DNA of 7,296 nt from Opacimonas sp040514355 (GCA_040514355.1 JBEVCF010000088.1:1-7296), one strand, 5' to 3'; numbered from the stretch's first letter, positions 1 through 5,962 are shown. Notes: a model not told the origin generated them from the letters alone. Numbers and translations: made by a program.

Positions 1-881
1 GTGCGCAAGCGCCTAGCCGATATTCGATGCGGATTGATTCTGCGCCTATCCAACTGATCCCCGATCACGAGCCCTCCCCTGTTATTCCCAAATACGAACC
101 CTATCGTATGGCAAATATGCGTGCTTATACAATTAACGGGATACGCTACCATCCCCTGCTTGATGGTAAAGGCTATGCACAAACCGGTGGTGCTTCTTGG
201 TATGGACAAAAGTTTCACGGTCACCTCACTTCAAATGGCGAAGTGTTTGACATGTATGAATTCACCGCTGCTCATAAAACTCTGCCTCTACCGAGTTATG
301 TGCGCGTCACCAATTTGGCCAATAACAATTCATTGATTGTAAGAGTCAACGACCGGGGGCCTTTTCATCCAGGGCGTATTATCGATTTGTCCTTCGCGGC
401 CGCCAAAGCACTGGATTTTTTAAAAACAGGGACCACAGATGTGCACGTCGAAGTGATCCACATTGATGAGGACAATCAGGTTACGGTTGGCAACGGTACC
501 ACCCGTCCCTATGCTGATGCATTACAGATCACCCCACAGGGGGTTAACATTTTGCCCCTGGCTGAACGTCAGATAGAACCGGTAGAGGTTGCGCAAAACG
601 CACCTCAGCCCCCCTTGGCAACCCCTAGTCCAGCAAAAGCGGTTAGTGCAGAAGTCAGGGCCAAGACATTTATCCAAGTAGTTGCGCTTTCTGACCCAAG
701 CAAAGCACAATCCCTCGCTGAAGGACTGGGCTTGCTCTATCAGAATAACGGTATCGTTTCTACTGTAGCGAACCTGCACAAAATTTTGCTAGGTCCTTTT
801 TCAGACACCACACTCGCCACTCTAGCGCTCAACGATCTCCAAGAAAACGGTTATCCATCCGCGTTTTTGGTTACGCAATAA
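1..881 (+). CDS. rlpA: Septal lytic transglycosylase RlpA, 5'-partial (DPBB + SPOR domains)
   Basis: RlpA cleaves peptidoglycan strands that lack stem peptides and acts in the periplasm, typically as an outer-membrane lipoprotein at the division septum. The frame is open to the left edge (codons from position 3 read AQAPSRYS before the ATG at 27). That ATG is therefore internal, and the signal peptide and lipobox lie outside the window. Numbering from that ATG, residues 53-143 form the double-psi beta-barrel: GGASWYG, then NGEVFDM and AAHKTLP, then VNDRGPF and RIIDLS. E72, D75, H83 and D109 have the spacing of Pseudomonas aeruginosa RlpA E120, D123, H131 and D157, recalled as the functionally important residues, so the enzyme looks intact. 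A Pro/Ala-rich linker (about 180-208) leads to a C-terminal SPOR domain (about 210-283), which binds denuded septal glycan. dacA follows after 90 bp, as in the mrdAB-rlpA-dacA cluster; the mrd genes would be expected to the left. Confidence 0.96.
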   Translation, partial: AQAPSRYSMRIDSAPIQLIPDHEPSPVIPKYEPYRMANMRAYTINGIRYHPLLDGKGYAQTGGASWYGQKFHGHLTSNGEVFDMYEFTAAHKTLPLPSYVRVTNLANNNSLIVRVNDRGPFHPGRIIDLSFAAAKALDFLKTGTTDVHVEVIHIDEDNQVTVGNGTTRPYADALQITPQGVNILPLAERQIEPVEVAQNAPQPPLATPSPAKAVSAEVRAKTFIQVVALSDPSKAQSLAEGLGLLYQNNGIVSTVANLHKILLGPFSDTTLATLALNDLQENGYPSAFLVTQ

Positions 882-901
882 GCAATGTGCAACTTTTTTT
901 T
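870..901 (+). terminator. Possible imperfect intrinsic terminator at the end of rlpA
   Basis: GTTACGCA (870-877) can pair with TGTGCAAC (886-893) around an 8-nt loop, followed directly by eight T residues (894-901). The stem contains one A-C mismatch and one G-T wobble, and it spans the rlpA stop codon (879-881). The T tract and position fit a terminator, but the weak stem makes it leaky at best. Confidence 0.4.
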
Positions 902-931
902 GGTTCAACGGTCAAATTCGACATCTAAACT

Positions 932-940
932 TGATACAAT
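932..940 (+). promoter_or_regulatory. Candidate extended -10 promoter for dacA
   Basis: TGATACAAT matches the extended -10 form TGnTACAAT, with the hexamer TACAAT at 935-940. The -35 region is poor: TCAAAT at 912-917 is the hexamer at 17-bp spacing. Extended -10 promoters tolerate this. Transcription would start near 947, giving a leader of about 25 nt before the dacA ATG at 972. AGGA (962-965) is its ribosome binding site, six bases from the start. Confidence 0.45.
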
Positions 941-971
941 TAAACAATAATAAAGACATTCAGGATGACTC

Positions 972-2150
972 ATGCATAAACACCGTTTTCTCTCGCTCTT
1001 GTGGAGTGTGATTTTTCTTTTTAACATCACCTCTGCACAAGCCGTTGTAGTGATCCCACCAGCGCCTACTGTCGCAGCTGAAGGGTTTATTCTACTTGAT
1101 GCCAATACTGGTCATGTGATTGCTGAAAAAAATGCGGACATGCAACTCGCGCCTGCGAGTTTAACCAAAATCATGACTATGTACGTCATTGGTCAGGAAC
1201 TACAAGCGGGTAATATTAGACTAGACGACGAAGTGCTGATTTCTGAAAATGCATGGGCAAAAAACTTTCCAGATTCATCCAAAATGTTTATCGAAGTAGG
1301 TACGCGTGTCAGTGTATCTGACTTGATGCATGGCATTGTCATCCAATCAGGCAACGATGCGTGTGTCGCTATGGCTGAGCACGTTGCCGGTAGTCAAGAC
1401 GCCTTCGCCAGTATGATGAACGCCTACGCTGCTAAGCTCGGTATGACCAGTACAAATTTTGTCAATTCGCACGGTTTACACGATGCTGAGCATGTGACCA
1501 CGCCACGCGATATGGCGTTGTTATCCAAAGCATTGATCAATGACAATCCCAACGAGTATCAGCTTTACAGCAAGAAAGAATTTACCTACAACAACATCAA
1601 GCAGTTTAACCGCAATTCACTATTATGGGATAAGGCACTAAACGTTGATGGGATCAAGACAGGTTATACCGCTGATGCAGGTTACTCACTGATTACTTCA
1701 GCCACCCAAGGTGATATGCGTCTAATTTCAGTGGTTATGGGGACTGAATCAGAACGTGCACGCAAAACTGAGAATAAAAAACTGTTACGCTACGGTTTCC
1801 GTTTCTTTGAAAGTGTCAAGCCTTACTCCGCGGGTGAAAGCTTTGTTTCTCATCGTATCTATATGGGTGATAGAGAAACAGTTGACTTAGGGATCAATCA
1901 AGATGTATCTATTACCATCCCTCGCGGTCAAGCCAAGAACCTAAAAGCGAACTTTGTGCTAGACAAACAATTACAAGCACCTTTGCAAAAAGGGGAAGTT
2001 GTCGGTACTTTGTTTTTGCAAATCGATGATCACACCATTGCGGACTATCCATTAGTTGCACTACAAACTGTCTCTGAGGGTGGGATTATGAGTAAAGCCA
2101 TGGACTATATTCGTTTACAATTTGGTGGTGACGGCAGTAGTAACAAATAA
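972..2150 (+). CDS. dacA: D-alanyl-D-alanine carboxypeptidase DacA (PBP5/6 type)
   Basis: This penicillin-binding protein removes the terminal D-Ala from peptidoglycan pentapeptides in the periplasm. The 392 residues begin with a signal peptide (hydrophobic core about 6-20, likely cleavage after SAQA at residue 24). All three active-site motifs are present: S63-L-T-K66 (acylated serine and lysine), S126-G-N128 and K229-T-G231. The S11 peptidase domain runs to about residue 275. A beta-rich C-terminal PBP5 domain (about 290-370) follows, then a short amphipathic stretch (KAMDYIRLQF, 375-384) that in this family anchors the protein peripherally to the inner membrane. After it come eight small or polar residues (GGDGSSNK) instead of the aromatic end I recall for E. 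coli PBP5. Length is close to E. coli PBP5 (about 400). AGGA six bases upstream supports the ATG at 972. dacA and dacC cannot be separated on sequence alone; the position next to rlpA favours dacA. Confidence 0.96.
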   Translation: MHKHRFLSLLWSVIFLFNITSAQAVVVIPPAPTVAAEGFILLDANTGHVIAEKNADMQLAPASLTKIMTMYVIGQELQAGNIRLDDEVLISENAWAKNFPDSSKMFIEVGTRVSVSDLMHGIVIQSGNDACVAMAEHVAGSQDAFASMMNAYAAKLGMTSTNFVNSHGLHDAEHVTTPRDMALLSKALINDNPNEYQLYSKKEFTYNNIKQFNRNSLLWDKALNVDGIKTGYTADAGYSLITSATQGDMRLISVVMGTESERARKTENKKLLRYGFRFFESVKPYSAGESFVSHRIYMGDRETVDLGINQDVSITIPRGQAKNLKANFVLDKQLQAPLQKGEVVGTLFLQIDDHTIADYPLVALQTVSEGGIMSKAMDYIRLQFGGDGSSNK

Positions 2151-2166
2151 ATTTGTTTGATGCATT

Positions 2167-2205
2167 AAAAATGGCCTAGGTGTATAATTTAGGCCGTTTT
2201 TTTTT
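2167..2205 (+). terminator. Intrinsic terminator of dacA
   Basis: GGCCTA (2173-2178) pairs with TAGGCC (2190-2195), with an 11-nt loop. The stem extends through T-G and a run of A-T pairs (AAAAA 2167-2171 with T residues from 2197). The descending arm ends in nine T residues (2197-2205). It lies 16 bp after the dacA stop, so dacA probably forms its own transcription unit, with ybeD-lipB-lipA transcribed separately. Confidence 0.85.
2183..2188 (+). promoter_or_regulatory. Candidate -10 element for ybeD-lipB-lipA inside the terminator loop
   Basis: A perfect TATAAT lies in the loop of the dacA terminator, 33 bp before the ybeD GTG. Transcription would start near 2195 with a leader of about 27 nt. 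No good -35 exists at the usual spacing: TTGATG (2157-2162) is 20 bp away, and the 16-18 bp positions hold ATGCAT or TGCATT. The call rests on the perfect -10 and on the need for a promoter after a strong terminator. Confidence 0.35.
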
Positions 2206-2210
2206 GCGTA

Positions 2211-2215
2211 AAGGG
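2211..2215 (+). promoter_or_regulatory. Ribosome binding site that sets the ybeD GTG start
   Basis: AAGGG lies six bases before GTG at 2222. It supports this start over the in-frame GTG at 2180, which lies within the terminator hairpin and has no comparable site. Confidence 0.7.
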
Positions 2216-2221
2216 CTTATT

Positions 2222-2485
2222 GTGGACACTAAATTTGACGAACTACTCGATTTTCCATGTTTCCAAACCTTCAAAATACTTGGCGTCGCAGATCCTGAGT
2301 TGCCAAATGTAGTGGTGGCACGCCTACAACAACTTGCTCCAGGCGATTATTCGCCGACTGTCAAACCCAGTGCAAAAGGTAATTACCATTCGGTTTCGGT
2401 GAGTGTAAAAGTCACCTCAAAAGAACACATGGAAACCATTTATACCGAAATATCGGCCCTTGATTTAGTTCGTGTTGTTATCTAA
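2222..2485 (+). CDS. ybeD: YbeD/DUF493 family protein (UPF0250)
   Basis: This is a small cytoplasmic protein of the DUF493 family, whose known structures have an ACT-like alpha/beta fold. The molecular role is not established, and the fold only suggests regulation or ligand binding. From the GTG at 2222 the product is 87 residues, the length I recall for E. coli YbeD, and it aligns end to end. The family core APGDY (39-43) and KPSAKGNYHSVSV (48-60) is conserved. The frame is open further upstream to a GTG at 2180, but those extra 14 codons come from the dacA terminator and match nothing in the family. The stop codon overlaps the lipB ATG by one base (TAATG), so the two genes are very likely co-transcribed and translationally coupled. 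The same neighbour is found in E. coli, which suggests, but does not prove, a link to lipoate metabolism or envelope growth. Confidence 0.93.
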   Translation: MDTKFDELLDFPCFQTFKILGVADPELPNVVVARLQQLAPGDYSPTVKPSAKGNYHSVSVSVKVTSKEHMETIYTEISALDLVRVVI

Positions 2486-3126
2486 TGCAAACCATTATCC
2501 GACAATTAGGACGTCAAACATATCTTCCTATTTGGGAGCGAATGCAAACCTTTACCGATGAGCGTACTGCTACTACGCCAGACGAAATCTGGCTAGTTGA
2601 ACACGATCCCGTGTATACTCAAGGCCAAGCTGGAAAAGCTGAACACATCCTCAATCCCAGTAATATTCCCATCATTCAAGTCGACCGTGGCGGACAAGTA
2701 ACCTATCACGGCCCCGGTCAACAGATGATGTACGTGCTACTCAACATCAAACGTCACAAATTGGGTGTAAGGGAGCTTGTTACGGCACTAGAAAGCTGTA
2801 TCGTCAATCACTTAGCGAAAGACGGCATAACGGCATACCCCAAAAAAGATGCACCGGGTGTCTATGTCGACGAGCAAAAAATTTGTTCGGTGGGATTGCG
2901 TATTCGCAAAGGCTGCTCGTTTCACGGTTTGGCTTTGAATGTGAATATGGATTTACAACCGTTTTTGCATATCAACCCCTGCGGCTATGCAGGACTACAA
3001 ATGACAGATAGTGCTAGGCTTGGGGGTTGTGCTACAATGGCTGAAACAGGTCAGTCTATTGTCGAGTTGTTTTGTCAGCTGATAGGCATCAATGAATTAG
3101 CATACAGAGAAGGTTTTGATGAGTAA
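2485..3126 (+). CDS. lipB: Lipoyl(octanoyl) transferase LipB
   Basis: LipB transfers octanoate from octanoyl-acyl carrier protein to a lysine of the lipoyl domains of pyruvate and 2-oxoglutarate dehydrogenases and of GcvH. This is the first step of endogenous lipoate synthesis, in the cytoplasm. The product is 213 residues, the usual size. The signature RGGQVTYHGPGQ (68-79) is present. The catalytic lysine is K132 in QKICSVGLRIRKG, and the acyl-thioester cysteine is C166 in HINPCGYAGL. SFHGLALNVNMDL between them is almost unchanged from E. coli. The ATG at 2485 shares its A with the ybeD stop, and translation probably depends on ribosomes ending ybeD. The 3' end overlaps lipA by eight bases. 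Nothing is missing or disrupted. Confidence 0.97.
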   Translation: MQTIIRQLGRQTYLPIWERMQTFTDERTATTPDEIWLVEHDPVYTQGQAGKAEHILNPSNIPIIQVDRGGQVTYHGPGQQMMYVLLNIKRHKLGVRELVTALESCIVNHLAKDGITAYPKKDAPGVYVDEQKICSVGLRIRKGCSFHGLALNVNMDLQPFLHINPCGYAGLQMTDSARLGGCATMAETGQSIVELFCQLIGINELAYREGFDE

Positions 3127-4105
3127 CTCACGACCACAAGCAGGCGTAAAATTACGCGATGATGAAAAAGTAAAACACATTCCGGTTACCATTATCCCGA
3201 CTGAAAAAGAGGAAATGTTACGCAAACCTGAATGGATAAAAATCAAACTACCTCGTACCACAGATCGTATTGACAACATCAAAAAGGTGTTGCGCGAAAA
3301 CAATCTCCACTCCGTGTGTGAAGAGGCAAGTTGCCCGAATTTAGCAGAGTGCTTCAACCATGGTACGGCCACGTTTATGATTTTGGGCGACATTTGTACG
3401 CGTCGTTGCCCTTTCTGTGATGTAGCCCATGGCAAGCCACTCCCTCCGAGTGCAGAAGAGCCAGAGAAATTGGCCAAAACGATTGCCCAGATGGATTTAA
3501 AATATGTGGTGATCACATCTGTGGACCGCGATGATTTAAGAGATGGTGGCGCACAGCACTTTGTCGATTGTATCAATGCGATTCGTCAACATTCACCCAA
3601 CACCAAAATTGAAGTTTTGGTCCCTGATTTTAGGGGGCGAATGGATCGTGCTTTAGACATTTTGCAACATGGTTTGCCAGATGTGTTCAATCACAACTTG
3701 GAAACGATCCCGCGTCTGTATCGCGAATGTCGACCCGGTGCGAATTATCAATGGTCTTTGGACTTGCTCAAAAAATTTAAAGCTCAGCACCCTCATATTC
3801 CCACCAAATCTGGTTTAATGATGGGGATGGGGGAAACTAACGAAGAAATCCAAACTGTATTAGACGATTTGCGAGCACACAATGTGGATATGCTGACGCT
3901 CGGTCAGTATTTACAACCATCGCGCCATCACTATCCAGTGAAGCGTTATGTCAGCCCTGCCGAATTTGATGCCTTGGGTGATTACGCCAAGGCAATTGGT
4001 TTTACGCATGCCGCTTGTGGGCCGATGGTACGCTCTAGCTATCACGCTGACAAACAAGCTGCAGGTGAAGATATCGTCGGACAGTTTACACCGACTAAGG
4101 CATAA
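3119..4105 (+). CDS. lipA: Lipoyl synthase LipA (radical SAM)
   Basis: LipA inserts two sulfur atoms into protein-bound octanoyl groups, completing lipoate after LipB. Numbering from ATG 3119 (328 residues; E. coli has 321), the auxiliary 4Fe-4S cluster ligands are C67, C72 and C78 (CEEASCPNLAEC). The radical-SAM cluster ligands are C93, C97 and C100 (CTRRCPFC). The C-terminal RSSY (305-308) supplies the conserved serine that ligates the auxiliary cluster. The frame has a TTG one codon earlier (3116), but ATG is preferred because AAGG (3110-3113) sits five bases before it and the protein then begins MSNSRP, like its relatives. The start lies inside lipB (overlap 3119-3126, ATGAGTAA), which indicates translational coupling. 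In E. coli an unrelated gene separates lipB from lipA; here they are fused into one unit that ends at a terminator. Confidence 0.97.
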   Translation: MSNSRPQAGVKLRDDEKVKHIPVTIIPTEKEEMLRKPEWIKIKLPRTTDRIDNIKKVLRENNLHSVCEEASCPNLAECFNHGTATFMILGDICTRRCPFCDVAHGKPLPPSAEEPEKLAKTIAQMDLKYVVITSVDRDDLRDGGAQHFVDCINAIRQHSPNTKIEVLVPDFRGRMDRALDILQHGLPDVFNHNLETIPRLYRECRPGANYQWSLDLLKKFKAQHPHIPTKSGLMMGMGETNEEIQTVLDDLRAHNVDMLTLGQYLQPSRHHYPVKRYVSPAEFDALGDYAKAIGFTHAACGPMVRSSYHADKQAAGEDIVGQFTPTKA

Positions 4106-4123
4106 ATGCTTTACATCAGTGTA

Positions 4124-4148
4124 AGCGTGTTAACCATGCTCTTTTTTT
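4124..4148 (+). terminator. Intrinsic terminator after lipA
   Basis: AGCGTG (4124-4129) pairs with CATGCT (4135-4140), with one G-T wobble, around the loop TTAAC, then C and seven T residues (4142-4148). It lies 18 bp past the lipA stop and would end ybeD-lipB-lipA transcripts. The stem is short, so termination may be partial. Two other small hairpins overlap it (4108-4126 and about 4137-4153). Confidence 0.6.
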
Positions 4149-4189
4149 GAGCACTGAGTAATTATGTAACACAAGGGCATTTCACTGCT

Positions 4190-5224
4190 ATGAGCGAGAC
4201 CAAAAAACATATATATGTCGCTTACACGGGCGGTACAATTGGCATGGCACCCTCTGATAAAGGGTATCAACCTGTCACTGGGTTTCTACAATCCACAGTG
4301 GCTAAAATGCCAGAATTTTACCGTCCTGAAATGCCCAACTTTACTATTCATGAATATCCAACACTATTAGATTCATCGGATATGCACCCCAGTGATTGGC
4401 AGATGATCGCTGATGATATTGTGGCGCATTACGAGCAATACGACGGATTTATTATCCTTCATGGCACTGATACAATGGCCTACACAGCATCTGCATTGTC
4501 TTTTATGTTACAACACTTAACTAAACCAGTGATTGTGACTGGTTCGCAGATCCCTATCGCTGAATTGCGTTCAGATGGCCAGATTAATCTACTTAACGCG
4601 TTATATATCGCAGCAAATTATCCAGTACCAGAGGTCACCTTATTTTTTAATCATCAATTACTGAGGGGGAATCGCGCTCGTAAAGTCGATGCTGATGGTT
4701 TTGCCGCGTTTGCCTCTCCCAATTATCCAGCCTTAATTGATGCAGGGATTGCTATTGATATTCACCCGCATACTCAGCTCACCAAGACAGAAAATATCAC
4801 GGCGAACCAACTACAAACCTATCCTATCAAAGCCCAACCTGTTGCGATGGTCATTTTGTATCCTGGGATCAGTTTAGATATTATTACTAATCTTTTGCAA
4901 CAACCCGTTCGAGCCATGATCATAATGTCGTATGGTGTGGGGAATGCCCCTAACCAAACAGCATTATTACAGGTATTTGAGGACGCGACGCGACGCGGGA
5001 TCATTATTATCAATTGCACACAATGCTTGCATGGGAAAGTCAACATGCAAGGGTACGCCAACGGTCAAGCACTTCAGGATGTCGGTGTCATATCAGGCTA
5101 TGACATGACCCCAGAAGCCGCATTGACCAAGCTACATTTTGTTCTATCACAGACTAATGATACTGAACAAGCCAAACAATGGATGTTACAAGATTTATGT
5201 GGTGAGATGACACTATTACAGTAG
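4190..5224 (+). CDS. ansA: Cytoplasmic type I L-asparaginase AnsA
   Basis: AnsA hydrolyses L-asparagine to aspartate and ammonia in the cytoplasm. The 344 residues align with E. coli AnsA (338) throughout, with no signal peptide, which separates it from periplasmic AnsB. Catalytic elements are intact: TGGTIG (13-18) with nucleophile T16, HGTDTM (91-96) with T93 and D94, and K165. SELRSDGQ-like and SYGVGNAP (247-254) motifs are also kept (here AELRSDGQ at 124-131). At the regulatory asparagine site described for E. coli AnsA, C273 is kept (C279 here), but T162 aligns with R164 and R240 with M246, so allosteric activation may differ. The only plausible start is ATG 4190; its nearest purine-rich site, AAGGG (4173-4177), is 12 bases away, which is long, so initiation may be modest. 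I see no convincing promoter in 4149-4189. The gene may rely on read-through from lipA or on an unrecognised promoter. Confidence 0.96.
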   Translation: MSETKKHIYVAYTGGTIGMAPSDKGYQPVTGFLQSTVAKMPEFYRPEMPNFTIHEYPTLLDSSDMHPSDWQMIADDIVAHYEQYDGFIILHGTDTMAYTASALSFMLQHLTKPVIVTGSQIPIAELRSDGQINLLNALYIAANYPVPEVTLFFNHQLLRGNRARKVDADGFAAFASPNYPALIDAGIAIDIHPHTQLTKTENITANQLQTYPIKAQPVAMVILYPGISLDIITNLLQQPVRAMIIMSYGVGNAPNQTALLQVFEDATRRGIIIINCTQCLHGKVNMQGYANGQALQDVGVISGYDMTPEAALTKLHFVLSQTNDTEQAKQWMLQDLCGEMTLLQ

Positions 5225-5264
5225 TCACATATCGCTTGTAATAATAAGCTAGAGGCTCTGAGAC
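5225..5264. other. Short gap between convergent ansA and yeaC, no clear terminator
   Basis: The two stop codons are 40 bp apart. The only possible structures are GCTT/AAGC (5234-5249) and AGAG/CTCT (5251-5259, one-base loop). Both are too weak, and neither has a T tract on either strand. Transcripts from the two sides may run into each other. Confidence 0.5.
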
Positions 5265-5546
5265 TTACTCATCACTCAAACGCGTGCGTAAAATCTCAGT
5301 TTCATTTTTTAACGCTTGGCGCAACTCAGATTTAGACTTCTGAACCATCTCACCATCTGCACCAATCGTCATATGCTCGTTGGTCTGGGCAACCTTAGCT
5401 TGATACAGTAAAACTGCAGCAAGAGCATGTTCTTTCTGTGCGGGGGTCAAGGCTTCACCATTAAGCCATTTGCCCGTTTCTACGGCTTGTTGCAGGTTTG
5501 CAAAAACGTCGGGGGTCATTGCCGCGACAAGTTGTTCGACATCCAT
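5265..5546 (-). CDS. yeaC: YeaC/DUF1315 family protein
   Basis: This is a small cytoplasmic protein of unknown function. The 93 residues match my recollection of E. coli YeaC over most of its length: AAMTPDVFANLQQAVETGKW, then LTPAQKE, then HMTIGADGEMVQKSK. The start is the ATG at 5546-5544: GGAAGA (5559-5554) lies seven bases upstream, and the family homology begins there (MDVEQLVAAMTP). The frame stays open upstream to 5636, but that stretch overlaps the preceding gene and has no family resemblance. It begins two bases after the stop of the zinc-ribbon gene, so the two form an operon and are probably translationally coupled. The C-terminal tail (ETEILRTRLSDE) is charged and variable. It converges on ansA, and in E. 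coli yeaC also lies in the wider ansA region. Confidence 0.85.
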   Translation of the reverse strand: MDVEQLVAAMTPDVFANLQQAVETGKWLNGEALTPAQKEHALAAVLLYQAKVAQTNEHMTIGADGEMVQKSKSELRQALKNETEILRTRLSDE

Positions 5547-5548
5547 CT

Positions 5549-5887
5549 TTAGATCTTCCAAAATTTCATTGAAAAGCCCTTGATCATCACCAAGCGCACA
5601 CGATTGACGATATACCAAATAAACCCAATTACACATAACAACATTCCGAGACTGTGTTGGTTACTGCGCACATCGGGTTCCAAATACATCAATGCAAAAC
5701 CGGCTAGAAATACAATTACTGCGACAAATGACTGCATTTGCAAAGATTGATGTTTGGCATACTGTGCTTGCTTTTTTTGTCGTAAAAGTGAATCTGCATC
5801 TGCTGCACCCACTGCAAAATCACAATGCTGGCATACTTTGGCTTTATCGGATATTTTTTTCTTACAGGCGGGGCAATCAATGAGCAT
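5549..5887 (-). CDS. Small zinc-ribbon protein with two membrane segments
   Basis: The function is not known. The 112 residues begin with a compact zinc ribbon with ligands C5 and C8 (CPAC) and C19 and C22 (CQHC), separated by a lysine-rich turn. A polar, Gln/Lys-rich stretch (about 30-52) that could be helical follows, then two hydrophobic segments (53-69 and 80-95) joined by a short acidic/polar loop, and a basic C-terminal tail (NRVRLVMIKGFSMKFWKI). The layout suggests a cytoplasmic zinc ribbon and a cytoplasmic basic tail flanking a membrane hairpin. AGGAA (5898-5894), six bases before the ATG at 5887, supports the start. Similar zinc-ribbon membrane proteins are, from memory, common but uncharacterised in gammaproteobacteria. 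It is the first gene of a unit with yeaC and lies just downstream of the terminator of the symporter gene. A specific promoter could not be picked out in the AT-rich 75-bp gap. Confidence 0.85.
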   Translation of the reverse strand: MLIDCPACKKKISDKAKVCQHCDFAVGAADADSLLRQKKQAQYAKHQSLQMQSFVAVIVFLAGFALMYLEPDVRSNQHSLGMLLCVIGFIWYIVNRVRLVMIKGFSMKFWKI

Positions 5888-5913
5888 GTTGCATTCCTAG
5901 TTATTTTTGATAC

Positions 5914-5947
5914 AAAAAAAGCTGATATCACTATAATATCAGCTTTT
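5914..5947 (-). terminator. Intrinsic terminator of the AGCS symporter gene
   Basis: Read on the minus strand, AAAAGCTGATAT (5947-5936) pairs perfectly with ATATCAGCTTTT (5928-5917) around a 7-nt loop. The hairpin ends in seven T residues (5920-5914). It lies 15 bp after the symporter stop. The plus-strand side has only four T residues, and no plus-strand gene ends here, so it serves the minus strand. Confidence 0.85.
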
Positions 5948-5962
5948 GAATTTCGTCTCTAT

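Noticed and set aside
27..29. ATG at 27 as the true rlpA start
   Set aside because: The frame is open to the window edge with family-like sequence before it, and no signal peptide or lipobox follows the ATG.
931..960. TTGATA (931-936) as a -35 box for dacA
   Set aside because: No acceptable -10 lies 16-18 bp downstream. The same bases make a much better extended -10.
2180..2221. N-terminal extension of ybeD from an in-frame GTG at 2180
   Set aside because: These 14 codons are the dacA terminator hairpin and T tract (encoding FFL). The 87-residue form from GTG 2222 matches the family length and has a proper ribosome binding site.
3097..3576. Minus-strand open frame of 159 codons opposite lipA
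   Set aside because: It lies antisense to the conserved Fe-S motifs of lipA, and its composition is explained by that gene's codons.
5547..5636. Longer yeaC reading frame starting at 5636 with 30 extra residues
   Set aside because: It overlaps the zinc-ribbon gene, has no family resemblance, and the ATG at 5546 has a good Shine-Dalgarno sequence and begins exactly where the homology begins.
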